Assembly (NCBI GenBank): GCA_021849295.1
Contig: JAJZTA010000012.1
Coordinates: forward strand, 17,176 to 81,175
Source of the DNA: Pseudomonadota bacterium
Lineage (GTDB): Bacteria; Pseudomonadota; Alphaproteobacteria; Micavibrionales; UBA2020
Length of the DNA stretch: 64,000 nucleotides
Direction of reading: 5' to 3'
Made by a program: the position numbers and the translations under genes. The notes beneath the pieces were generated by a model. That model saw nothing but the letters and a program-made list of their open reading frames with translations. It did no database searches and was not told the DNA's origin. Position 1 is the first letter of the stretch, and every line of letters begins with the position of its first letter. Of the stretch, positions 33,925-40,552 are shown piece after piece.

Positions 33925-34177
33925 TGAATTTCATCCCTTCTTTGATTTTGACAGATGCGCCGGGCGAGAGCGTGCCTTCGGGCTTATTGCCTTGGCCGTT
34001 CGTGTACTTGACCGAATAAGTGATGTTGGGATTTTGGTCGTAGTTGGGCACTTCCAGCTTCACGACCTGGGCGTACGAGATATTGGTGTTTTTCTCCCAT
34101 TCGTGCGGCGTAGCGTTAACGTAGATAGTGACCAGCTTCTCATCCTTCGCTGCGGCCTTAGCGATCGACTTGAATTG
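33899..34177 (-). CDS. Ubiquitin-like (multiubiquitin-family) protein, start codon unclear
   Basis: The frame open from 34177 to TAA at 33899-33901 encodes a beta-grasp domain like PF14452 multiubiquitin: VTIYVNATPHEWEKN, ISYAQVVKLEVPNYD, ITYSVKYTNGQGNKPEGTL and SPGASVKIKEGMKF, ending SVSETGQS. No Gly-Gly tail is present. No ATG, GTG or TTG occurs in frame before the domain; a stop TGA lies at 34178-34180. A CTG at 34135 with AAGGA 7 bases upstream is the only start-like context. Either a non-standard start, a frameshift or a 5' truncation. It overlaps the E1 gene by 26 bases. Confidence 0.65.
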   Translation of the reverse strand, partial: QFKSIAKAAAKDEKLVTIYVNATPHEWEKNTNISYAQVVKLEVPNYDQNPNITYSVKYTNGQGNKPEGTLSPGASVKIKEGMKFSVSETGQS

Positions 34178-34296
34178 TCAATATAGGAAACATATTAATA
34201 TTAGAAGTTAATAAACCACTAATTCTGAATGTAACAAATGTAAATGAATCAGTCACTTGCAAAATAAATTAATATACTGTTAATGAATTGTTTGTA

Positions 34297-34309
34297 TAAT
34301 TGACAATTA
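34297..34309. promoter_or_regulatory. Palindromic operator between the ubiquitin-like and XRE operons
   Basis: TAATTG-A-CAATTA is a perfect palindrome 26 bp upstream of the XRE start codon. A second, shorter copy ATTG-T-CAAT lies at 34174-34182 at the edge of the ubiquitin-like frame. The two sites flank the AT-rich divergent intergenic region, as expected if one XRE repressor controls both operons. Confidence 0.5.
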
Positions 34310-34335
34310 GAGTTCAACTGCTGTAGAGTCCTGTC

Positions 34336-34731
34336 ATGCGATTCGAAGATGTATATGCCGAACTCGGTGGGGTCATTAAGGCCGCTAGAGAAGCCGCCGG
34401 ATTGACCCAAGATGAGCTTGCGAAGCTCATAAACTTGTCCCGTGCGTCAATTGCGAACATCGAAACAGGTCGTCAGAAAGTATTTCTGCATCAGCTGTAT
34501 ATGCTGGCGCATCATCTTGACGTACCGGTGATCGACCTGCTCCCCAAGCAGAGTTCCTTTGGAAGCTGCCTTCCCTCAGACTTATCAGATGAACAAAAAT
34601 TTTGGGCAGAGTCCGTCCTGGCATCATTCGCGGGTCCCGAACAAACAATGCAATCCGCGCTCAATGACTCCGACTTGAACACTGATGAAAAAGAGTGGGC
34701 TGCATCAATTTTAAGGTCAGCAAATGGCTAA
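34336..34731 (+). CDS. XRE-family transcriptional regulator
   Basis: A 131-residue protein with an N-terminal helix-turn-helix (GGVIKAAREAAGLTQDELAKLINLSRASIANIETGRQKV), a short linker and an acidic helical C-terminal half (LSDEQKFWAESVLASF). It overlaps the ImmA/IrrE-like protease gene by 8 bases, the standard pairing in which the protease inactivates the repressor. It is the first gene of a four-gene cassette and probably binds the palindrome upstream. Confidence 0.88.
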   Translation: MRFEDVYAELGGVIKAAREAAGLTQDELAKLINLSRASIANIETGRQKVFLHQLYMLAHHLDVPVIDLLPKQSSFGSCLPSDLSDEQKFWAESVLASFAGPEQTMQSALNDSDLNTDEKEWAASILRSANG

Positions 34732-35281
34732 TGCAGTTAAAGAAGCTGAAAAACTTTTAGAACGGCTGGGAATGAAAGACAAAATCCCGGTCGACGTGAT
34801 GGAAATTGCGCGCGCGCTAGGAGCTAAAGTCGTTTTAAAAGCCTTCGACGGCGAGGACGACCTAAGCGGTATGCTCTTTCAAGACAACAATCAAATCATC
34901 ATCGGCGTAAACGCCAATCATCATCCGAACCGGCGACGATTCACTGTGGCGCACGAAATCGGGCATCTCGTTCTTCACAAGCACATATTTGAAGGCCGAG
35001 TGCATGTAGATAAAGCATTTGAAGTAAAGATGTTCAGAGATGGCCGCTCTAAACAAGGCAAAGATTTCATTGAAATCCAAGCGAACAGATTTGCGGCAGA
35101 GCTGTTAATGCCGACTGAATCTTTGAAGAGGGAACTCAAAGACAAGTATGTTGACGTCGAGAATGATGATGAAGTAAAGGCTTTGGCAAATAAGTACGAA
35201 GTCAGTGCTCACGCAATGTCGATCAAATTGTTTAATACCGCAAGCGACTTATTCGAAACACAGGAAAGTCTCCCGCTTTAG
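34724..35281 (+). CDS. ImmA/IrrE-family metallopeptidase
   Basis: A 185-residue zinc protease: RRRFTVAHEIGHLVLHKH (HEIGH zinc motif) and EIQANRFAAELLMPTES with the third-ligand Glu. Family members cleave their partner XRE repressor when a stress or phage signal appears. It overlaps the XRE gene by 8 bases and precedes the DprA-like gene by 5 bp. Inferred role: signal-dependent derepression of the cassette. Confidence 0.88.
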   Translation: MANAVKEAEKLLERLGMKDKIPVDVMEIARALGAKVVLKAFDGEDDLSGMLFQDNNQIIIGVNANHHPNRRRFTVAHEIGHLVLHKHIFEGRVHVDKAFEVKMFRDGRSKQGKDFIEIQANRFAAELLMPTESLKRELKDKYVDVENDDEVKALANKYEVSAHAMSIKLFNTASDLFETQESLPL

Positions 35282-35286
35282 TTACA

Positions 35287-36198
35287 ATGACCCTAGCGCA
35301 TCGAAAATTGGATTTATTGCAAAAAATGTCCTTGGAGCCATTGCGAGAAATGGCTGCATATGAAGCACTATGGAAGAACAATACTGTTAGCTTTAAAAAA
35401 ATGGCCGAGCTATTCGCGGAACACCCAGGCCAACGGCCTTCCGATTTAGTATCGGAGGAATTAATCAATACCTTCACGACGTATCTGAAGGAGATTTTAG
35501 AAAGCGAAGAGACCGTTAATACTAATGTCCTGATGAATTGCACCTATGAATACCCGCAGAAGCTGCGAGATGCGCAATACCCTGTTGAGATGCTTTATTA
35601 TCAGGGAAACCTTGACTTGATTTACAACCGCTCCGTTGCAATTGTCGGGACTAGGAACCCCACTAAAGAGGGGCTTACTCGTACCGCGCAACTAGTGAAA
35701 CATTTGGTGAAGGACAATATCACGGTCGTATCTGGCCTCGCAAAAGGGATTGACACACAGGCACACACCACGGCTATTGAGAATGGCGGCCAGACGATCG
35801 CCGTGATAGGAACGCCGCTAAACGAGGCTTACCCAAAGGAAAATAAAGATCTTCAAAAGAAGATTGCAGAGAACCATTTGCTGATCAGCCAAATACCCTT
35901 TTGGCGTTATAAACAGCAGAACTATAAACTGAATAGATTTTTCTTTCCTGAGAGAAACAAGACGATGTCGGCATTGACCGACGCAACAGTTATTATTGAA
36001 GCTGGCGAAACATCGGGTACGCTCATACAAGCGCAAGCCGCAATCTATCAGAAACGGCCGCTTTTCATTCTCGAAAGCTGCTTTCAAAATAAATCCATTT
36101 CGTGGCCGGCCAAGTTCGAAAAGGAAGGCGCCATTCGAGTTAAAAGCTATGACGATATTAGAAAGGCGCTAAATCTAGGTGCCGCAGCGACTTCTTAG
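35287..36198 (+). CDS. DprA/Smf-like Rossmann-fold protein (ShosA-like)
   Basis: A 303-residue protein of the DprA family: RSVAIVGTRNPTKEGL, ITVVSGLAKGIDTQAHTTAI, TIAVIGTPLNEAYP, FFPERNKTMSALTDATVIIEAGETSGTLIQAQAA. Housekeeping DprA loads RecA in transformation, but this copy lies in a mobile island directly before a phosphoribosyltransferase gene. That pair matches the ShosTA anti-phage toxin-antitoxin system, in which the DprA homologue is the antitoxin. It lacks a C-terminal winged helix, being shorter than chromosomal DprA. Overlaps the next gene by 20 bases. Confidence 0.82.
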   Translation: MTLAHRKLDLLQKMSLEPLREMAAYEALWKNNTVSFKKMAELFAEHPGQRPSDLVSEELINTFTTYLKEILESEETVNTNVLMNCTYEYPQKLRDAQYPVEMLYYQGNLDLIYNRSVAIVGTRNPTKEGLTRTAQLVKHLVKDNITVVSGLAKGIDTQAHTTAIENGGQTIAVIGTPLNEAYPKENKDLQKKIAENHLLISQIPFWRYKQQNYKLNRFFFPERNKTMSALTDATVIIEAGETSGTLIQAQAAIYQKRPLFILESCFQNKSISWPAKFEKEGAIRVKSYDDIRKALNLGAAATS

Positions 36199-36832
36199 AA
36201 TAGACGATTTGGTGAGGGGCCAACACACGTACCTCGAAGAAGAGGACGTTTGTTACTATTTGAGAGAATATACGGCTCACACCGGCTATTCGCACAGTGA
36301 GACAAACAATCTCATAAGCAATTTTAAAAAGAAAATGGACAAACGAGGCTCGGCGCAATGGCGTTATAAGGGCCAGGCTATCGATAGAGTAGCCGCGGAT
36401 TTCCGCGCCTGCTTACCTCGCGAGCTGCTCGAAGAGTGGACGCTGGTTCCTATCCCGCCGTCCAAAGCAAAAACTGACCCACTTTACGACGATCGTATGT
36501 CTCAAGTTCTAGCTAAAATGTCGATGGGTTACGACGTCGATATTCGAGAATTGGTGACGCTCGATGAGAGCATGGAGGCGTCCCACACGACAACCAACCG
36601 CCTGCCTCCTAACGAGTTAAAGGAGCATCTTAGTATAGATGAAGAGCATAGCGACCCGGAGCCCAATGTAATTATCTTGTTTGATGATGTGCTGACGACC
36701 GGATCGCACTTCAAAGCCTGCAAGGCGCTGTTGGAAGAAAGATTTCCCAACGCCGAGATCGCTGGAATGTTTGTCGCCCGGAGAGCAATTCCAGACGCAG
36801 CTGATGACTTTGATGATATCGATGATATCTAA
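36179..36832 (+). CDS. ComF-like phosphoribosyltransferase (ShosT-like toxin)
   Basis: A 217-residue protein. The PRPP-binding loop is NVIILFDDVLTTGSHFKACKALL, followed by AGMFVARR; upstream is LVPIPPSKAKTDPLYDDRM, like ComF proteins. N-terminal 80 residues are specific to this group. The end is a very acidic DDFDDIDDI repeat. In ShosTA the PRTase is toxic and held in check by the DprA-like partner. Translation is coupled to the DprA gene (20-bp overlap). It is the last gene before the right end of the element. Confidence 0.8.
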   Translation: MPQRLLRIDDLVRGQHTYLEEEDVCYYLREYTAHTGYSHSETNNLISNFKKKMDKRGSAQWRYKGQAIDRVAADFRACLPRELLEEWTLVPIPPSKAKTDPLYDDRMSQVLAKMSMGYDVDIRELVTLDESMEASHTTTNRLPPNELKEHLSIDEEHSDPEPNVIILFDDVLTTGSHFKACKALLEERFPNAEIAGMFVARRAIPDAADDFDDIDDI

Positions 36833-36863
36833 GTCACTTCTCAAAAAAAAAGCGCTTGCAGTC

Positions 36864-36883
36864 TTACACACTTTCTTACACAC
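36864..36883. repeat. Right arm-type repeats (TTACACAC)
   Basis: TTACACAC at 36864-36871 and again at 36876-36883, starting 12 bp apart, lie about 50-70 bp inside the attR core. They match the left-end repeats at 18070-18090. Likely integrase or excisionase arm sites. Confidence 0.6.
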
Positions 36884-36934
36884 TCCGTGAAGGACAGAAA
36901 AAGATCGTTATAACTCAATAGGATAATTTGCCAT

Positions 36935-36947
36935 GCTAGTCTCGAAA
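36935..36947. repeat. attR core
   Basis: GCTAGTCTCGAAA, identical to 17979-17991, directly followed by the 3' half of the interrupted tRNA-Ser. Upstream (element side) the sequence ATAATTTGCCAT bears no tRNA resemblance. Confidence 0.85.
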
Positions 36948-36998
36948 ACTAGTATAGGTGTAAGCCTATCGAGGGTTCGAATCCCTCCCTGTCCGCCA
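36948..36998 (+). pseudogene. 3' half of host tRNA-Ser(CGA)
   Basis: ACTAG completes the anticodon stem (pairs with CTAGT of the left half). Then come the variable arm TATAGG...CCTATC, T-arm GAGGG-TTCGAAT-CCCTC, acceptor CCTGTCC, G and CCA. Acceptor pairing with GGACAGG at 17953 is perfect. Without a 5' half or promoter in place, it cannot yield a tRNA here. Confidence 0.85.
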
Positions 36999-37143
36999 TA
37001 TTTTCTTGTATTTTCAGCATTGTTTTTTAAAGGCTTCAGGCGCCACTCGTCCAAGAAACAGTACATGTAATTTTATATTTAAATTCATATAGATAGTACT
37101 TACATATCTCTTGCACGCTTTGGGGATATAAGTTGAATTTAAT

Positions 37144-37258
37144 ATTCTCGAACGGGAATTTATTGCTTCGTAGCCGTCCGCACCTGATAAATATTACCGA
37201 ACGGTAATATTTAACTTGTTTTCTATCTTAAAATGAGTTATTGTTACCGTACGGGAAT
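37144..37258. promoter_or_regulatory. Three evenly spaced operators of hipBA
   Basis: ATTCTCGAACGGGAAT (37144-37159), ATTACCGAACGGTAAT (37193-37208, perfect palindrome) and GTTACCGTACGGGAAT (37243-37258) share the plan NTTMYCG-NN-CGGKAAT. Starts are 49 and 50 bp apart, near five helical turns, putting all sites on one face of DNA. They lie upstream of and up to the hipB start, as in HipB-autoregulated operons. Confidence 0.7.
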
Positions 37259-37262
37259 GATA

Positions 37263-37487
37263 ATGAAGTATGCGGCAAAACATATAGGAAAACTGGTTCG
37301 CGCCACGCGTAAGAGCCTTGGTCTCACACAAAAAGACCTCGCGCTGACGTCCGGTACGGGCCTGCGTTTCATCATCGAACTGGAGAAAGGCAAGCCCACT
37401 TGCCAGATCGAAAAGACCCTGACGGTGATCAATACGCTTGGGATCAGGATAGAACTGACACCGCCTGCGCCGCCGAAGGAGGATTGA
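37263..37487 (+). CDS. hipB: HipB-like antitoxin/repressor
   Basis: A 74-residue XRE-type protein: KHIGKLVRATRKSLGLTQKDLALTSGTGLRFIIELEKGKPTCQIEKTLTVINTLGIRIEL, the usual HipB helix-turn-helix with a short C-terminal strand. ATG 37263 (or 37257) is preferred; an ATG at 37233 would put the third operator inside the gene. It ends 4 bp before hipA. It should neutralise HipA and repress the operon through the three operators. Confidence 0.85.
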   Translation: MKYAAKHIGKLVRATRKSLGLTQKDLALTSGTGLRFIIELEKGKPTCQIEKTLTVINTLGIRIELTPPAPPKED

Positions 37488-37491
37488 AGCC

Positions 37492-38706
37492 ATGTTACGC
37501 ATGCTTGATGTTTATCTGCATCATGATTTTGTCGGGCATCTGGTTCAGGATGAGGGAGGGCAGATGCTGTTCAGCTATGCCGAGAGATGGCTGGAAAATC
37601 CGTGCGCGCAGGCTTTGTCACATTCCTTGCCCTTGCGGGTTGAACAATTCACGCAAAAGGAATGCACGGGTTTTTTCGGTGGCCTTTTGCCCGAAGAGGA
37701 CGTTCGCGAGCGTATTGCTAAAAAACTCGGGATTAGCGCGAATAACGATTTTTCCATGCTGGAGCGGATCGGGGGCGAGTGCGCGGGAGCCATCACCTTC
37801 ATGCCAGAAGGACAAGACTTGCCCGCACGTGACGATACTTATCGCGAACTCTCACAAAAAGACTTGGCGGACCTTCTGGAGACTTTGCCGCGCCGCCCGT
37901 TGCTGGCTGGCGAAGAGGGCGTGCGTTTGTCGCTCGCAGGTGCGCAGGACAAACTGGCCGTCAAGGTTTCAGGTGATGTCATTTCGGTTCCGCTGAACGG
38001 CGCGCCGAGCACGCATATTCTGAAGCCGGATAATCCGCATTATCCCGGACTTGTTTTTAACGAGCTTTTTTGCATCAATCTTGCGCGTGCCGCGGGGCTC
38101 AATGCCGCGAAGTCGGAAATAAGAACTGCCGGTGGCAAGGATTTTCTATTGGTTGAGCGTTATGACCGCAAAGACGGCAGGCGCCTCCATCAGGAGGATT
38201 TCTGTCAGGCACTCGGTATTCCAACGCAAAAAAAGTATCAGGAAGAGGGCGGACCCAGCCTGAAACAATGCTTTGATCTGTTGCGCGAGACTTCCACGCT
38301 GCCCGTAATTGATTTACGACGCTTGCTGGATGCCGTGATTTTCAATTATCTGATAGGCAACAACGATGCACATGGAAAAAATTTTTCTCTGCTTTGTCAC
38401 GATGATGGCACTATACGTTTTGCTCCGTTATATGATGTCATCTGCACGGCCGGCTACGAGGGCCTCAGTAATAAAATGGCTATGAAGATCGGTGGAGAAT
38501 ATAATTCAGACCTTGTCGGTTTGCAGCATTTTGAGAGGCTTGCAGATGAAACCGGAAACAACAAACAGCTGGTGAAGGAAAGGGTGGGCGAACTGGCCGC
38601 TGTTTTGGAAGAGAAGCTCGCCAATATGGCTGATAAAACGCCAGCGGCAAAACCTCTCTCCGGAATTATTCAGAAACGTTGCAAGCTTAATCATCCGGGC
38701 AGATAA
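37492..38706 (+). CDS. hipA: HipA-like serine/threonine kinase toxin
   Basis: A 404-residue kinase. The N-terminal subdomain includes TGFFGGLLPEEDVRERIA; then the ATP/activation loop LSLAGAQDKLAVK (with the autophosphorylated Ser region), catalytic loop NYLIGNNDAHGKNFSLL and metal-binding FAPLYDVICT. HipA kinases phosphorylate glutamyl-tRNA synthetase or another tRNA synthetase and stop growth. Paired with hipB at a 4-bp distance. The module lies between the tRNA 3' half and a second copy of the arm repeats, suggesting mobile origin. Confidence 0.9.
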   Translation: MLRMLDVYLHHDFVGHLVQDEGGQMLFSYAERWLENPCAQALSHSLPLRVEQFTQKECTGFFGGLLPEEDVRERIAKKLGISANNDFSMLERIGGECAGAITFMPEGQDLPARDDTYRELSQKDLADLLETLPRRPLLAGEEGVRLSLAGAQDKLAVKVSGDVISVPLNGAPSTHILKPDNPHYPGLVFNELFCINLARAAGLNAAKSEIRTAGGKDFLLVERYDRKDGRRLHQEDFCQALGIPTQKKYQEEGGPSLKQCFDLLRETSTLPVIDLRRLLDAVIFNYLIGNNDAHGKNFSLLCHDDGTIRFAPLYDVICTAGYEGLSNKMAMKIGGEYNSDLVGLQHFERLADETGNNKQLVKERVGELAAVLEEKLANMADKTPAAKPLSGIIQKRCKLNHPGR

Positions 38707-38744
38707 TCCAGAGCAGGACAGACGAAAGAAATCCCCCTGAATTC

Positions 38745-38764
38745 TTACACACTTTATTACACGC
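38745..38764. repeat. Second copy of right-end arm repeats, downstream of hipA
   Basis: TTACACAC (38745-38752) and TTACACGC (38757-38764), starting 12 bp apart exactly as at 36864/36876. The following ~50 bp also resemble the element's right end (CGGACTGAAGATAATAT... against AGGACAGAAAAAGATCG...). A near-palindrome AAATATGCGCTCGCGTATTT follows at about 38808-38827, roughly where a core would be expected. The rest of 38707-38922 is AT-rich with no gene. Confidence 0.5.
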
Positions 38765-38922
38765 TTTCATCGGACTGAAGATAATATCCTTATAAAACAA
38801 ATACTTGAAATATGCGCTCGCGTATTTCTTTAATGCTGGTTGACTTACGTATATGAAAAATTATATATGATAAATATTCGGTCTTGCCGCCGCTGCTTTT
38901 AAATAGAGAAGAGTTTTTGAAC

Positions 38923-40530
38923 ATGGCTGATATTGAACACGTCTTTGTTTTGATGATGGAGAACAGATCGTATGACAACCTGCTCGGCTACAGCGGTTTC
39001 AAAGGCAAGGATCCGAGAACGGGCAAGACGGTTTCCGCGAACGATCTGACCACGTCGCAACAATTCAATCTCAGCGCCAGAAACAAAAAATACGCGGTCA
39101 CCAAAGGCGCGCCCTATAGTCTCGGGCGGGATCCGGGGCACGAGTTTACCGATATGATCGTTGCCCTGTCCGGCCTGGGCACGCTGCCGAAGTCCGAGGA
39201 CAAGATCAGGGAGGCGATTCAGCAGGATCTCTATAAATGCCAGAACGGCGTTTATCCCGCGCCGCAGAAAGACCCTAACAAGTTCGGCTTTGCGCTTGCG
39301 TACGACTATGAGGGCGCCAAACATCCGGACGATGTTTTGAAATGCTTCAGCCCCGAACAGTTGCCGGTGTTGAACACTCTGGCGAAAGAATACGTGGTTT
39401 GCGACAACTGGTTTTGCGCCATGCCGGGGCCGACCTGGCCGAACCGCTTCTTTGCGCTGTGCGGGTCTTCGGGCGGTCTGGACCACAGCCCCACCAACAA
39501 CAGAGCGGGGGCCTCGTCGGCCTTGCGCATCGACGGGTTCGAATTCCAATACGGCAATATCTTTGAAAAGTTCGGCGACGACTGGCTGGTCGCCTACGGC
39601 AAGGATGACTTCGCGCAGGCGGGCGCCATCAAGGCGCTGGAGAAAGAGACCGCCGGAAAGCATTTCGTTTATCACGCAGATCTTTACCGGAAGCTGCGCG
39701 AGGGCACGCTTGAATCGAAGTTTACATGGATCGAGCCGTCCTATGACAGTCTGGCCAACTACCGCTTCGGCAATTCCATGCACCCCAACGGCGACGTCAG
39801 ATGGGGTGAGGCCTTTATCAAGGAGTTTTACGAGAACCTGCGTAAATCGAAGTACTGGGAAAAGAGCGTCCTGCTGGTCGTTTTCGATGAAAACGGCGGC
39901 TTTTTCGATCACGCCGTTCCGCCGGGGCCGGACGCGAACCTGATACCGGGAGACAAGCCGACGGATCCCGACAACAATAAACATGATTTCAAGTTCGATG
40001 CGCTGGGGCCGCGCGTTCCCGCCCTTATCATATCCCCCTGGGTTGAAAAAGGCGGCGTGGACAAAACGCTCTATCATCACGGCTCGATCATCAAGACGGC
40101 AAGCGAGATGTTCGGCTTCAAACCCGAAATGGGCAACCGCGTGGACGGCGCGTCATCGTTCCTTCCCGTGCTGACACGCAAGACGCCGCGCACCGACGCG
40201 CCGGAAGTCCTGCCCGAACCGGCGTGGAACTGGCTGAGCAAGGCCTATTGGGAGGCCGTCACTTATCTCAGGGACCGCACGGCGATAGGCCCCGTCCTTG
40301 ACAAGGGTCGCAGGGTGCTGGATCCGTTCGTCCGTTTCTTCAACCGTGCAGGCGCATGCGCGGACGCTTTCCGCTCGGTCGCGGCGCGGATGCATATCGA
40401 AAAAATCCGCAAAGACAAGGGCGACGAGGCGGCGCAAAGCGTTGAGACGGCAATGCGGGCTTTAAAGGGGGAAAAAGAGATCGAGCAGTATCTCAAAAAG
40501 CAGGTGGGGATATACAGGAAGGGGCGGTAA
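38923..40530 (+). CDS. Phosphoesterase-family protein (phospholipase C / acid phosphatase type)
   Basis: A 535-residue enzyme of the PF04185 family. Motifs: IEHVFVLMMENRSYDNLLGY (nucleophile/metal region), VCDNWFCAMPGPTWPNRFFALCGS, LLVVFDENGGFFDHAVPP, GPRVPALIISPWVE and HHGSIIKTASEMFG. The start ATG 38923 (MADIEHVF) begins at the first conserved strand; there is no signal peptide, unlike many exported PLCs, so the enzyme may be cytosolic or exported by another route. The C-terminal 120 residues are helical and charged. It stands alone, convergent to the multicopper oxidase. Confidence 0.85.
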   Translation: MADIEHVFVLMMENRSYDNLLGYSGFKGKDPRTGKTVSANDLTTSQQFNLSARNKKYAVTKGAPYSLGRDPGHEFTDMIVALSGLGTLPKSEDKIREAIQQDLYKCQNGVYPAPQKDPNKFGFALAYDYEGAKHPDDVLKCFSPEQLPVLNTLAKEYVVCDNWFCAMPGPTWPNRFFALCGSSGGLDHSPTNNRAGASSALRIDGFEFQYGNIFEKFGDDWLVAYGKDDFAQAGAIKALEKETAGKHFVYHADLYRKLREGTLESKFTWIEPSYDSLANYRFGNSMHPNGDVRWGEAFIKEFYENLRKSKYWEKSVLLVVFDENGGFFDHAVPPGPDANLIPGDKPTDPDNNKHDFKFDALGPRVPALIISPWVEKGGVDKTLYHHGSIIKTASEMFGFKPEMGNRVDGASSFLPVLTRKTPRTDAPEVLPEPAWNWLSKAYWEAVTYLRDRTAIGPVLDKGRRVLDPFVRFFNRAGACADAFRSVAARMHIEKIRKDKGDEAAQSVETAMRALKGEKEIEQYLKKQVGIYRKGR

Positions 40531-40552
40531 GCCGCATTCCTTCCGGCGCTCT

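Larger units (their letters stand above)
17979..36947. mobile_element. Integrative mobilizable element, about 19 kb, in tRNA-Ser(CGA)
   Basis: The element is bounded by a 13-bp direct repeat GCTAGTCTCGAAA (17979-17991 and 36935-36947), the crossover core in the anticodon arm. It carries a tyrosine integrase next to the left end, a relaxase and MobC but no conjugation channel, so it would be mobilizable rather than self-transmissible. Cargo: arsenic, zinc/cadmium and cadC-linked operons, ArdA, a ubiquitin-like operon and a ShosTA-like defence cassette. It also brings a complete tRNA-Ser(CGA), which presumably replaces the one it destroys. Confidence 0.85.

Noticed and set aside
35287..36198. 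Housekeeping DprA for natural transformation
   Set aside because: Shorter than DprA, AT-rich, inside the island and fused by overlap to a PRTase gene, which matches a ShosA-like role better.
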